From assembly GCA_950106755.1 (NCBI GenBank), contig OX467083.1:49924555-49988554 (forward strand): DNA of 64,000 bases, in the 5' to 3' direction. The notes beneath the pieces were generated by a model. The model saw only the letters and a list, made by a program, of their open reading frames with translations. It searched no databases and had not been told where the DNA came from. The stretch comes from Climacium dendroides (taxonomy: Eukaryota; Streptophyta; Bryopsida; Hypnales; Climaciaceae). Of the stretch, positions 22,640 to 36,420 are shown one piece after another (within the stretch, counting starts at the first letter, position 1; each line of letters begins with the position of its first letter). The translations under genes and the position numbers were made by a program.

Positions 22640-25600
22640 AGGCACCCATAACTGATCAAATAAGGAATTGGGGACATGAGGAGGAGCAGTGGAAGGGGAA
22701 GCAAATATTGCACGAGGTGCATGCAGTGACATGAAATCAATGATGGGGACTGCAAATATATATATGGTAATTTTCGTACTGAAAGTGAAATTACTATGAT
22801 TTTTGAAAGGTCAAAGTTCTTGTCGACCCATGGCCAATCAAGGGGGGGGGTGTTCTGGCGATTCATTGCTGCTGTCAGACAATTTTAGCCTACCTGAACT
22901 AATTCCTCCATATTAGTGTGAGGGCATGCAAATCTCTACTGTTAAAATTTAAAAAAAACAAAAAAAACTGATGGCCAATGTTTAGAGTCGTCCAAAACTG
23001 CTCACTAATAGATTGGAGGCTACTTATAGCGGCACAGAAAACATGGCATGCTGTAATTCTTGTGACAGCCAATCAAACAGAGATGCTTCTTGTAACCTTT
23101 AAAATATTTAAACTAAGTTGTAAGCCCTTGATAAATTTTTTTTAAATCTCGGTGGTTGTAAGCATCTACTCCAACTTGTATTTCGTACAAGGACATCAAC
23201 ATCTTCTAGTCTGTAGAAGATTTCAAGTGATTCGTGTACAATCTGCAATACTGACATGATGCCAAAGAGAATGTAAAGAAACCATTCTGACAAATTGGCC
23301 TTTGACCTCTTGCTTCTTAACCCCCAAGGTCCCAAGGTCTCTTTTCCATCAAAAATCACTCAAAACTACCATTTCTACAGTAATGAGCAAAAAGGTGGGG
23401 GGGGGGTGTTATTTTTTTGGCATATCTAACCATAGAATCTTGTACTAGTTTAGTATAAGAATATGTGGCAGAAATTTCACAAACTTTGACCATGTAGATT
23501 GCAAGATATTTGGGTTTAAAGTAAAGAAAACAAATTTTTTTGCACCTTGCTCAACTACATTATTTGGGTTTAAGCCTTCATAACTTATAATTTTTGCTTT
23601 ACTGATTTTGAATTTTATATGATAAAGAATTGAGTTGAGATTCTAGAAATTTTTTTTTAGAAAAACACACTTAATTTTCATTCATTAAAATACACTAATC
23701 TCAATGGTGAAATGAATTCTACAAATTATTTTTCAAAAAGACACTTTAGTTGCCTAAAAAACAAGATTGTCCATATCTTTCTCATAACAAATCTAGATAG
23801 AATGAATCAATGCTTGCCATGTATGTGTGTGTGTATGTATATATATTTTTTAATTTTTTTAATTTTTTAATTTTTTAATTTTTAATTTTTTTTACTTTAA
23901 ATTTTTTTTGAAGGTTTTGTTTCATAACCTTTTTCCCAAGCTCCAATTGAAATTAAAATTATATTTTCAGAAAGCTGATGTGTTCTCCTATCTTCACTAA
24001 AGATTAAAAAGATCATGACAAATATTGAGACTATAGGAGCCTATCCAAAATCCATTTTGTCCCTTGAGAGGACAATTGGACTTTAGAGGTTAATCTAATT
24101 ATGAATGAATGCAAATTTAAAGTACATATGATAGCACGATACTCTTTGAAAGCTTGAATTGAACCTTCCATAAGTATCAAGGAGAAGAGTTTTCATTTTG
24201 CAATGAGGATGGATTTTTCTCATATGTTCAAAAGTATCACAATGTTGTATCCAAATCAAAAACTCAATGCCCTCTTTGGCTTAGAAAAATAATTCATAAT
24301 TCCTACATTTCATCATATCAAATTTTAGTTCTTCCATTCTTAAGCACAATTTCCCTATGTTCAACACCAAATGACTTGTGCAGGAAAATAAGGAATTAGC
24401 ACAGTTATCGACCTTTCTGTATCTTGTTATTGGTCAATGGTAAGGAACTTTGTGGAGTTCTATTACCATGGACTTATTTTAACCATATAATTCTTCATGT
24501 TTGACAAAGAGATTCTTTGTCACTCATTTGCTAGAAAATATCCTCAAGAAATACATGCAAAAACATCACACTAAGAAAAATGAATCTATTTTGTCAGTCT
24601 ATGTTTTGTTTAGTTTCACTCCATGTGCAATACCTTGAAAATAAGTAAACACAAATGTTGCATTATGATGAGCATACTACAATCCTAAGAAAACTTAAAG
24701 CACAAAGCAATTATATTTGGAAGGAAATGAATTGCAAGGCTAACAAGTTTCAAATGTTTCACTTGTCTTCACAATCACTCAAAATGTAATTTAGTCACAC
24801 TACAATTTGCAAATTGAAACATTGTCATAAGAGAATACAAGTCACATTTAAATACATCTATTTTCAAGACAATACAATCCAACATCGAACACATTTATAC
24901 ATTTAAATACATCAATTTTCAACACAATACAATCCAACATTGAATATATTTATACATTTGTGTTTTGTATTGTATCCATGACTAAATGTAAATCAAGTGA
25001 AGATCAAGTACAAAATTCAAATTGGATATAATGATAGAAATATGATTTGACAATTATTATCATTTTGTATTTTGTATTAGCTTTGAAAGTAGATTTTATT
25101 CTATTTATCTTAGTGATGCATAGGTGTTAATAATGTTGAGATTGAAAATTTTGCTAATTTTGTTTTAGTGACATAGTGCTAAACCTCAATTCCATTTTCA
25201 AACATGAACTATTCATCCTCCAAATTTGTGTGAAAAGGGAAGGTCTTCTACAGTAGTTTGTCTTCCAATGAGTGCTTTTGCATTCAAACAGATGATTTCC
25301 ATGGTGACTGGCTCGTCCTTTTGAAGGGTTAATATGGAACCCCATCCTACTGTAGTTTATTTAGTCCGTGCAGCCCCTGGCAGCTAGGACCGACGTGAAA
25401 TTACTAAAAAGTTTCATAAATAACACAAGTTTCAGCACATCCCACACAAGGTTGAGTATATCTTGCAACTGCCTTCGATTCATTCTTCTTACGATAGACT
25501 TCGAGCAAGAATCAAAATGTAATTGAGACCCAGCATTCAGAATTAAGTACCCACTGTATATGTTAATTACAGTTAAAAAAGCTCTGCACTACGTACACAC

Positions 25601-25870
25601 TGAAAAGCATAAAAAATTTCCATGCTAATCAATAAACTGCAAGCCTCTACTAAACTTCATTCCGCCTGACCAGGCCCTGCAAAATCAGCAGACCACAAAA
25701 CCCACAATTACGTTTTCACTCTGGAATTGATTTCATTGCCACATCACCCATTGCATTTGGGCATTTGGGAAAGAGGATGGTTCAAGATCATACTGCCAAG
25801 TCCAGTTTTCAAGGCAGATTTGTCACCATTCCATTGGATACTAAAAAAGCATTATAACTCATAACACACA
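22640..25870. other. AT-rich intergenic region with low-complexity tracts
   Basis: No gene recognised. Contents are runs of G (22845, 23398), a TTTTTAA-rich tract at 23850-23895, and a two-copy direct repeat of about 61 bp (24842-24903 and 24904-24962, sharing ACAATACAATCCAACAT). The remainder is unassigned AT-rich DNA. Confidence 0.45.
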
Positions 25871-25876
25871 CTCTTT

Positions 25877-26067
25877 CTACATCCCTACGGATGTTTGTGA
25901 TGAAGTATTAGACTCCGAGTCTCCTGGCTCTCGAGCATTATCTAATCCATAATCCCCATCCTCCCCCATGCTCCGAGAGTCGTACATCTGCAAGCTCTGA
26001 TGGTCCTGATTTAGTCTGGACGCAAGGGTTATGTCCAGTATAACCCTTTCAGGCGTCCCAGACCTTG
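25877..26067 (-). other. Coding-like segment downstream of SEC16
   Basis: On the minus strand, after a possible acceptor near 26068, a frame of about 60 codons runs to a stop at 25877. It reads GTPERVILDITLASRLNQDH... and ends in a Ser/Thr-rich tail (SNTSSQTSVGM). Base composition is exon-like compared with its AT-rich flanks. It lies about 650 bp beyond the SEC16 stop. It may be an alternative terminal exon, part of a long 3' UTR, or a decayed duplicate. No domain was recognised. Confidence 0.25.
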
Positions 26068-26636
26068 ACCAGACATTTAGAACATAATGTGTCAAACCAA
26101 TCAAGTGAAACAGACACAGCTGTACTCTGCCTTCACACTTTGCACGACAAATAAAGGAATTGAATTGATAATCCAGTAGAAGGAAAGAAAAATGATTTAG
26201 AAAAGAAAAGACCAATCAACAGATTATCCCACATAAGCTAGCTGAAAGATCCAATAAATGATAATATTGCACATCACACAAAACTCTTTCCCCTTTCAGT
26301 CGTCTCCACAAGTTGAGATTCACCTAACCAAATCAAAATGCAGGGTTATGATCTGGAAATCACTCAAAATTTCGAGTATAAATAAGGAAAAAGAATGTGA
26401 AGGCAATTACCAGCTTACAGCCCACATGTTTCGACAGGCTTCGTCGGCACTGGAACCCCAGCCAATGAATCAGCCAGTTGAGGACACATCACCTGGCAGT
26501 CATGCTCTCACTGGGCCATTTGTAAGTTATCATCCCCACAGGCTTTTACGAGGGTATGATTGTACTAACATGTTGTGTTGCACACATGCATATTAAGTTA
26601 CAGTATCTAATCGTTGAAAATTACAGGGGTAAAGAA

Positions 26637-26690
26637 AAAGAAAAAGAAAAAGAAAAAGAAAGGTTATGACCTAAACCCTAAACCCTAACT
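26637..26690 (+). repeat. AAAGAA microsatellite and short telomere-like tract
   Basis: Repeats of AAAAAG lead into CCTAAACCCTAAACCCTAAC, two to three plant telomere units on the + strand. It lies just beyond the SEC16 stop. The tract is too short to be an interstitial telomere; such motifs also occur in plant promoters and UTRs. Confidence 0.7.
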
Positions 26691-26715
26691 TTCCATAGCA
26701 TCACATGCCCTAAAG

Positions 26716-29700
26716 TTAAAGCTCTACTTCCTGCATCTCCTCTCCAGTCAAGGAATCCACAGACTGACTTCCTCGAAACGGTTGTCCCATAATTTGTTGT
26801 CTACTGGGATCCCGAATATCACCAGCTGCTGAACTGGGGACAACTGAGGGCAGCGCTGCTGGCACGGAAGTATTGACCACCCCACTGCCACTGCCATTGG
26901 GTAAGTAGAAGTTAGTATAAGAAGATTGTGCCACGGACATCGCCATATCTCCGGAGCCCGTTCGCCTATCGTGACCACTAAAGGAGGCTCCAAAGCCGCC
27001 GCCGTCTTCCTCCCCAGGAACAAGCGGATTCTGAAATGAACTTGGGTATCCACTCCAGGAAGAAGACCTTGCATGTGCAACTCCAAACATTGGAGTAGGC
27101 TCTCCATGCGAGCTCAGTCCTGTACTTTCGGCATTGAAAGATGCAAGAGCATTTTCAGCAGATGACAACTGAGGAATCATGGGACGTGCAGAGGAAGGGT
27201 AACCTAGGCCTCCTGAATCCATGTTGGGATGTGAGTTTGCTGTATCCGACAATGGTCCCAGACTAGTGCTTGCATCACCATTTCTTGAAGAAGCTCCACC
27301 ACCAGGGAAGTTGTCACCGACATCGCTGTTATTACTCTCATTAAAAGAAGTCGAAGGAACAGGGCTAGGAACAAACATGGCAGGCGAAGACATCATACCC
27401 ACACCACTTGGCATTGGAGAGGGAATGAGAGATCCCATTACAGATTTTCCTGGGGCAGTTGACCCTCCCTTGTTGAAGGTATCAACATACCTGCATAAAA
27501 AGAAATACAGTCAGATGTCAGAAACTACAGTAGGAAGAATTGTGATTGATTAAGCGCTAGTAAGTATTTTGTTTACTAACTCTGTTTCTGAAAAAGACCC
27601 GTGTTTCTTTGTATTTTACAAAGGAAACACGAGTCTTTCTCAGAAACAGAGGGAGTAACACGAGAAATACCAAGTGCCTGGAAACCAGACTGTAATCGTG
27701 AGACTAAAATGCATAGAGCAGAGGCCGCCAACACGTACCTAGACCGAACACCCGATTGCCGACGATTGGAGTAATGGTTAATGCTATTAGGCGCTAAGGG
27801 TGGTGTCCCCGGTTTCAAAGTTACAGCCTGTGGTGGTGCTTGGGTTTCTTCCTGAGGAGAAGGAGTTCCCATAAAGCTGGAAGTTGCGGGTGGAGGTGGA
27901 GGTGGTGCAATATCAGGAGTCGGATCCACTCCTTCTTCGACCCACTTCTTGAGTTTCTCGTCATAGTAAAACTTATTTGCGTCTCCCAACTTAGCCTGGA
28001 AAATAAAAACCAGACAATTACAGAGACATACTGGGTTGTTGCACAACGAGGTCCCTCCTAAGAATTCTACATGCGATTGGAGCTTTCGTATGTTTTGAAA
28101 GTTTGAAATTCCATAACAAGGCAGTCCTGGAGGATTCAGTGACATGTGGGGCAGATGTTCTCTGTAACAATGAATGTTCAGACATTACAAGGAACCCAAA
28201 GGTAGGTTTAGGGCTTAGGAAATACATGAAATAGAAAAGAATCAACACTAACACACAAATGAAAGAAAGGGTTGCTGCTTTAGTACCTCTTTCTTACTAG
28301 AGCCCCACAATCCAGTTGCCTTCTGTAGAAAAGTGCTACCCAAGCGACCAACCATTCCAAGGCGCAGTCCAGCTGCCCTCGGCGACACTCCTGAATTCAC
28401 CTCCGTTTCGCCCTGGATAACATTTCAACGTATATTTGTCAGCAAGATAAATGGCGAACAGGACACCTACTATTACAATGACAATGAAACTTCAACACAC
28501 TAAGTCTCTTCGAATTATCCTAATTCATACTAAATGAGGCTCCAAACATTCCATTCTCAACCAGAGAAAGTAACTGCGGTAAAGCGATTTAGCCCCTTCA
28601 ACATCACGCTTCCCCATCAACCATTGTCATACTCCACAAATTCAAGATGTCATGTTGGATCAATAATTTCCATGCAAGAGCCGCGGTCATCGAAGACCTA
28701 GATTGGATGGTTTGGGTCAAGCTTGAGTCCCACCTTTGGAGGGACACAAGTGAGACAGTTGCGTTAAATAATAGACATGTGACAATGCTGTTTATTAGTA
28801 AATGTAACACACAATGAATATTTATTAGTAGTACTAGTCGAATATTTATATCGCAAGCTTAGAAATCTCATACATCTTCGAAAATAACTATTCCAGCAAA
28901 GACCCAGTGAAACTTGTCATGCTCTGGTTTCATTTTATATGTTAAATAACAAGACACGTTCATCTCAATATGGTCGAAAAACAAGTGACGCAAATTGAAA
29001 CCACAAACTGCAATTCAATGAGGATTAAGATAATGCAGATCCTGCATTATCAGGTATGCAATGATAAGTCCAGAAGAAAAGTAGGAAACTAGACTTTATG
29101 CCAAACCCTTCGTCCACCGAAGGTTTTCATAGGTGTACGAGGCCTGCCAGAATTTTGGCGTGTCTTATGTTCCTCTGGAAATCGTATCAACTTTCAAGGT
29201 GTTCTCAAAAAAGGTCACTCGATCATCAGAGTGATTTGTCGCATCAAAATAGACCCGCAAGCACAAATATCACAAACCATGGACTCATAATCAACAAAAC
29301 CTCAGGAGTGCCAAAAGAAAACACACCTGCTTAGCATTCCTGCCAAAGTCTGGTTCAGACTGGCTGCGAGACGGACCACGATTCGGCTCTGGAGGCAAGC
29401 GCTCCATAGATGTTGCGATAGAATTTGAGGGTGCCAAAGATGAACCCGACCGCAGCCCAGTGCTAGTGCCAGGACGTGAGTTTTGGCTGCCAAAATGATC
29501 TCCAGTATCCAATGGTCTGTACCCAAACGGATCTGCTGGTGGAGCAGGTGGAGGAGGACCCCCTATAATCCTATGAATGCCCCAGTCAATAGTGCCAAAT
29601 AAGCCTTTCACCAACTTTCCAGGCGCCAACTTTGAACCATGCCCATCCTGCAAACAGCAAAAACTCCAGCATTAACTCGTGTTGGACACCAACCTGGAAC

Positions 29701-32700
29701 TCGTGCTTTACAAGTGAAGTGAAGCAGAAGTGAACTTATAGAGATAAAACAGGTTTGAAGAATGGTGTGAAGATCACATGGAAATGGAAAGAATAAACAG
29801 TAGCGGAAATGGAGTTAAAAGTAAGAGTTAGGGCGCCTGACGCTGATTCCATATGGAACAGTCAATACGGATAATTAATGAGACCAAAAAACATCATGTT
29901 ATGGTGTATGGTAGATTATCTCCCAGTCAACTAGTCAAAAGAATCCTGTAAAGCAGAAGGCTTAGGCCCTGGGTATGTCCACTAAGGAGTTACACACGTA
30001 CCACAGCGGCACCCATGTGAAAAATCGACCTTTCTTAACGAGAACAAGGTTGACTAGCTAGGTTAACTCTACGCCTCAAACAGAATTGGGCTCGTCCTGG
30101 CAAATCTGGACAGGGCCAATTGATCTTCCTAAGGTTTTTACACCATTCAGGGTAGTCTTCGGGACTGTTGGTCATACTAGACGCCTGATGTTATATTAAA
30201 CAGGTGTCGAATATGACAACCGTATTCAAATAGGGTAGACAATTCCCAAATATCTTGGAAAGTAAAGTTATATTTCCGCGTCTTCTGAAAACATAGTACG
30301 ACAACCCTGCCCCCAGTTCAAGTGTAATAGTACCTCCCTGTAGCTGGATAATGATAAACTTGAAGTAACCAATTTACCCTTACAGGCTTGAAAGATACAT
30401 AAAATCAGTGCTAATATTGAAATGATCGGCACAACAGTCTGTACATCATTTCCTTAAATACGCAAAATCAAGAAGAACACTGCACATCAAGAAGCTACTG
30501 AAATGCAATCCAACGCACCTGCATGTGCACCCGAAGCCTTTCTTCCATATTTGTAGCGAGTATTCTACATGCTTCCACCTGAGGATCCCGCATTCCTGCT
30601 GCCTTCAAGGTTTTCAAGACTATTTGACAGTACCTGTAAACCAACCAAATGATAATATATGAATAGTAAATATCTTCCAGTGTACCAGTATTCTTATTTG
30701 CTGCTGCAAGTGCCTTCAACTATAGACCAAGAGGAAAACCACATCATGTAACCATGCTAAGTAAAATTAATTGTAATTGCCGTCCCGGATTACAACAGCC
30801 TTTCGGCAAAAACTATGTTTTTCATAGCCGTGGCATCTCATAAAACTTCATCCATCATTCTCTATCTATTCAATGTACAAAGCTCTGTCATATGAAAGAC
30901 TAAACGATAAATAAACTGTAGAATAGAAACACACGACATCCCAGGACGAACCGCCACTCACCTGAGTGCCTCTGCAGTCTTCCCACACTCAACGAGCATT
31001 TCAGCATAAACAAGCTTGTAGGGTTGAAATGATATCAGAATACTCTGTGGATTGCCTAATACTCGAGCATATTCATAAATCTCTGTCCTCTGTTCATCAG
31101 AAAGGAGCAAGTTAAAAAACACTCAAGCAGGCAGCTCAATCGCGTTTCCACTAAAAGCAGCCTAGTATAAACAAAATAAACCTGATAGAGCCTTCCCTGT
31201 ACTCTCAAAATATCACTTTCTTCACGTCTAAATTTAACAAAGGGGTTGGTAGCAGAACCGTCTATCATGTGCACGTGACCACAGGTCGACCAATAACCAG
31301 ACCACACGAATAGATAACGTAAACATGCTGACTACACTAACCAATTTTCAATAATGAGGATGCTCGCCTGAATAGCCTCTTGTGTAACAAATGTCCGTGG
31401 AAATTTGCAATGGTCAGCACCGATCAGACACAGCCTCGCATTTTCAGAGTAGGACTCCAAATTTGCATCTGCAACTAGATAACACAAATGTGCAGCGGCT
31501 ACCTGCAAGGGTTAAACCAGTAAGTATAATAAAATCAAATTTCCCTTCCTCCATCTGACTACCGAATGCATGACCTAGAAAAAACACATACCTCTCCACG
31601 AACAATCGAGAGCCGATGGCCTAGATACGACATGACACGCTCATCCCCTTGCGTGCGATTGGCTGCCATGATAGCAAGATTCTCTTGCCAGTCATCTAGC
31701 ATGGCTTCGTGTCCGTCCTGCAATATCATGAACCACGAATCGTCATCAAGTTCCAATCAAATCTCAAAGCATAACAGAAAGAGACTCACTATCTGCGGGA
31801 GGAATTACAAAATCATGTCGACACCAAATCCGCGTAAGAAACAAAGAAGTGAACGTTTACCTCAGACATGCGATCAAAGAAATGAGACATAAATCCTCTT
31901 AATCAAAACAGCTTCGAATTAACGAGAGGTTGCTCCTAAGAAGAGGCAAAATAATGTAAAAATATACATGTATAGTCGAAAATGTGAAAGAGCAAGCACC
32001 TGACTCTGATCACTGGCAGCTGGCACACCTTCCATCGGATTTCCAGACTGAAAGCTCGGAGTTGCAAATACCTCTGCAGGCTGCCCGGCAAAAAGTAGAC
32101 TAAGTGTGCGCAGAGGGGACCCAGACACAAACTGTCGACGAGCCATCTCTGTTACAGTGTCGCAGAAGTACTGCATAACAACAAGAAAATACATCAGCAC
32201 TATTACATTTATCAGGTCAATAAAGCCACAAGACATGACAACAAGTCCACACCTTAACCAATATCAAGAACAAGAACTACAAATTGTCCTCCAAGCGAAC
32301 TGGAAGCAGTCACCGAAGGCAAATTTGTCAGATCAGTATATGTTAACTTAGACATCTACCTTTTCACCGAGTTGTCGGGCTACAACAAGCGCAATGCTCC
32401 ACAATTCCCCTTCTTGAGCACATTTCAGAGCATCTTTTCGCTTTCCACATACCAGGAGCCTTTTCACCTCCAGTGCAGTGGCCTTCTCATAAGCAACGAC
32501 AGAACACCCTCGTGCTTAGAAAAAATCAGGGCAAGACCCAGAAGCATAAAAATGCTGAGTCATGAAAGGCGAAAGCTACACCATTGAATTCCTCATTATA
32601 GTGTTCACAAAAAATGTCGAAAAAATAATGACGTGTACATACAAAAAATATCAAGTAGAGAAGATGGCACCTGCAATAGCTGCTCCGACGGCACTCCACG

Positions 32701-35466
32701 CAATGCGAAATTCTTAAGAGTCAATCCTGCATATGGGTTTTGCTCAACGACAGCACCTGCCAACAGCTTCGCTAGTGCTGCTTCTGGCCCATCTTCTTCC
32801 TGCATACCCAGAGAACATATAAGATCAAGCTTCTTGAACTCCTTCACGATCCATCACTTTAAGAGACTTAATAAATGCAGCATGGCGCTTAGAGTTCAGG
32901 TCAAGATTTGAATAAAAAAAAGTTGAAGACATAATGCACAGTGCAATCGATGAAAAATTCTAATCAACATCCCAGAAGTAACGGGATTACTGCAGACCCT
33001 ATATCTAACTACAAAAATCAAGGTGGAGTCAAACATCGTAAGCAAGAAGCGCATAGCATTGTAACCCACCACTGCAGAGTTGCCAGAGTTCACATTAGCA
33101 GAGCGCAACTTCCCATAGTGCTGACACGCCACCTTCAGCACTCCCAACAAAAGTCTCAAATTGGTCGGTTGAGAGGATGCCCTTTCATCTATCCACTTCA
33201 TCAATTCTTTAGCGCTGATTCCACCGCCATTAAGTGGACCTGTAAAGGTTGATTCGTGCGGGATGTGACTCTTCAGGTTTGACACTTGTATGGGACCTGG
33301 CATCCATGCCTCACCACTTGCGAAGGCCTGATCGAGCAGCAAAATCCCCAGCATTAGAATGGCAGAGTAAAATGTCACTTTTCGGACTTCCATAATTCAA
33401 TATCACGATCATTAGCCACTAGTATGTAAGCACTAGTTCAATCCATCTAGGTAAAAATCTTGGTTAGTTACTCTGTTCTCTCATTGTGGCGATCTGCAAC
33501 GCACTATGTTCCCGTTACTTACGACACCCTCACCCGAGACAAAACCCTAAATCACTAATTCAAGGGGACTGCCATCAGAAAAAATTTCACTATCTGTACG
33601 TACCCTAACCTTCCTCAGCATGCTAAAAGGTTATGGCAGGTTCTTTCTGATTTTGTATGCACTATCTGACGGGAACTGCAACGCTAGCTCTGAGTAGGGA
33701 GAAGCTGATGTGAGGAAGGCAATTCTTCAACACACCTGATCACCATTACTTGTGTGGAGGGTCACAGGATCCCTATGCTTCATGAAAATGAACTTCCCCC
33801 CGAATCCGAAGGCCGCGAGAGAGTGAGGTGGTCGTCCTGAACAAGTCCTTAAAGCCTCCTGTACGTTCTTAGGAGGAGGAGCATTGGGATTGGTGAATTG
33901 CGGGTACTGATTAAATTGAGGAGCGTGGCCCCAAGCCTGCTGCGTATAGTTATGTGGTCCGCCATTCGCACCATAATTATAGTAAGCATCGGGCGAAGGG
34001 TACGAAACGGATGGCATGCTCTGACTACCAAACTGTTCCTGCTGATTGAATGCTGGGGCTGGCCAACTACGATCTCCATTCATCTGTGGCGAATAGAAGT
34101 TCGATGCCTGACCCGCGGCTGCATTATTGGGCATTACCTCCCCCTGCCACTGCTGGCTGGTTTCCTGCGTATGACTTGATCCTGCGTTCGCTGGTTGTGA
34201 TGGATACCCATTAGCCATCACGTTTGCATTTTCAGTTCCATGCCCTGACATAAAGCTTTGAGGTTGCGAACTCAAAGCAGCTGGTTGAGCAGCGAATGAC
34301 GCAGCACTGTTGTAAGTTTGAGTTTGCTGCTCTTGTGGCGCATACCAAGACTGCTCTGCACCGCCCCCCTGAAACTGAGACTCCGTAGAAGTACTCTGCC
34401 AAGGCTCAGAATCACCGGATGTGGCAACCCAGGTTTGTGTGGAGTAGTCCCATTTCCAACCTGGGTACTCATCGGCTACGGTATGCGTTGCAGCAGAAGA
34501 CTGAGAATCCCAAGATTGAGACTGCTGCTCCAACCCCACCGCAGGTGCCGAAACTCCAGCAGAAATTGGACTTACCTCCTGCTGAAAAACGTTCGTCTCT
34601 GCAATAGTCTGCATATGATGCATGTGACCCGAGTCCACGTAATCCCCGCTGTACCCTGCATTCTCTGAGCCAGCAGCAGCTGCAAGTGCGTTGTAGTCTT
34701 CCACCGCTCGCCATTCACCCACGTCGTAGTCGTAATACCAACCAGGATAAGGATCGGCACTTTGAGTAGCAGCTGCTGCTGCTGCCTCATCCGACACAAG
34801 GGTTTGCTCGGGTGACACTTCTGCCGTAGTCTCGTGCCCACTACCGAAAAACGGGGATGGTGCGGGCTCTTCCTGTGCCACTATTGTCGAACCTGTCTCC
34901 AGGGGTTGTTCGTCCCTTTGGGGCAACGCCTGCGCCAGTCCAGTGGGTGGAGGGGCCATAACGCCCATCCCGCCTGTTTCAACGGGCTCTGCCGCAGTCA
35001 GCCCCCACTCAAAAAAATCTATGTCTGATCCGAGCTCCGACGCTTGGCCTGGCGCTTGGGAGGACGCATCCGGCGGCAAATCCGGCTGATTGGCAAGAAA
35101 ATCGGAGAACGATCCAAACGACTGGTCTCCGAAAGTGTGTGCGGACACGGCATTGAAATCGCTCCAATTCTTGATCTGGCCTTGCAAGCGGGAGCTCTCG
35201 GGCACCTCCTCCCGCTTCGACACTTCCGGCACAGATTCAATTGGCGCCGGAGCAGCAGCGTCATCCAAGTCCATTCTTGCTGCTGCTGCAGCAGCAGCCT
35301 CCTCCTCTTCTTCTTCTCTTCCTTCCTCCGTCAAGTGTCCATTGCTGTCCGCCCCAACGGCCTCCTTCTCCTCCTCCTCTTCAGTTGCCTTGTCGCCTAA
35401 ATCCAACGCTTCGCAGGACGCCCTAAGCGCTTCTACGGGATCGTCTGCTCTGACCTCGTCCGCCAT
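26716..35466 (-). CDS. SEC16: SEC16, COPII coat scaffold at ER exit sites
   Basis: Thirteen coding exons on the minus strand join in frame: 35466-33736, 33327-33070, 32799-32671, 32482-32360, 32170-32000, 31717-31592, 31502-31368, 31089-30962, 30633-30519, 29647-29327, 28412-28287, 27995-27739, 27490-26716. The product is about 1464 aa, close to plant SEC16 length. The disordered N-terminus has Glu and Ala runs (residues 29-63) and two YPGW motifs (240, 334). The central conserved domain (about 558-972) includes GFGGKFIFMKHRD, KELMKWIDER, ACQHYGKLR, CAQEGELW, RRQFVSGSPLRTLSLLFAGQ and EIYEYARVLGN. The C-terminus has SQSEPDFGRN, KFYYDEKLKKWVEEG and the terminal EEMQEVEL. SEC16 binds Sec13/Sec23 and organises COPII budding. 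The intron after 31368 uses a GC donor. In-frame ATGs at 35505 and 35664 are alternative starts. No coding lesion was seen. Confidence 0.96.
27576..27655. mobile_element. 80-bp Stowaway-like MITE in SEC16 intron 12
   Basis: A near-perfect hairpin: about 38-base arms starting CTAACTCTGTTTCTGAAAAA and ending with the complement of CTCCCTCTGTTTCTGAGAAA, flanked by TA on both sides (27574-27575, 27656-27657). The CTCCCTC-type terminus and TA target are typical of Stowaway elements. It sits between SEC16 exons 12 and 13 and does not disturb either splice site. Confidence 0.85.
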
Positions 35467-36420
35467 CGGCTCCCCAGATCCGTCTCCTACTTCTAACCCC
35501 ATCCCACCCCCGCCCTCAATTTCTCTGTGTCGACGTCCACGGCGCCCACGGGCTTCCGCTTCCCCACCCCAGCTGCCACCCTCATTCACCAACCACCCCC
35601 TCGGCCTCGTCCCAAGTCCTACTCCTCCTCCTCCATCCTCCTCACGCCACAGATGCAGATCCACACACCCAGCTTCAGATCACCAAACCTCACCAAACCC
35701 TAGCCCGCCCGCCCGCCCTGCCCTGGGCGCTGATCGCATCCAGGCCAGATCCAAATCCGAAACCCCAGTCACACCCAGCAAGCCCTAGCGCTCCGGAATC
35801 CGAATCCAGAACCCTCGTGCTCGTCCTCGTGCAGAGAGAGAAAGACCCACCCCCACGGACAACGTCAGCCCATGATCCGGTGGCGCAGGAAAGGCGCGGT
35901 AACAAAAGCCATAGCCATGGCCTTGAAACAGCCCAGCCCAGCCCAGCCCAGCCCAGCCCGAACGCCAAACTAAAAGGCAAATCGAATGTAAAAGAGCCGG
36001 GGGAGACCCAGCCCAGTCCAGCCAAGGGAACTGTCCAGAGAACGAACTTCACTTCACTTCACTTCACTTCACGTATGAATCAACTCCTCACTGTTCTCCT
36101 ACCCTTTGGGGAAGACTCCACCGCATCCTGCACACGGAATCCACATGTGGCAGCGGCAGCAGCCGGTGATTGCCAAGAAGGAGCTGTTGCTCCTACTGCG
36201 GGGTCGTGACCTAAAAAGCAGGAAGGGAAGGGAACGAAAGGAAAGGGACACACAAAAGAAGAGAGAGAGATTGAGGGGGCCAAGACTACTGTAATAAGTA
36301 AAGTAAAGGAGCAAGTTAGGGTATGATTGTTGTGTTCCGTGCAAGCCGCGGGGTGGGACTGCCTATAAGTTCGCAGCGCGGAAGAATGATACCTTACCTT
36401 CACTTCTTAATGATGAGTTA
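35467..36420 (-). promoter_or_regulatory. SEC16 5' UTR/promoter region with microsatellites
   Basis: GC-rich DNA upstream of the SEC16 start. It includes (CAGCC)n at 35931-35958 and (CTTCA)n at 36044-36071, and a tract of short GA-rich repeats at 36229-36275. The compositional match to exon 1 suggests a long 5' UTR plus core promoter. No clear TATA box or second gene was identified. 36420-36720 is similar and ends where AT-rich DNA begins. Confidence 0.4.

Noticed and set aside
26671..26690. Telomere-like CCCTAAA units
   Set aside because: There are only two to three units. That is too short for an interstitial telomere and common as a plant promoter/UTR motif.
34272..35426. Several plus- and minus-strand frames within SEC16 exon 1
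   Set aside because: They are shadows of the low-complexity Gln/Ser/Ala/Glu-rich SEC16 N-terminus.
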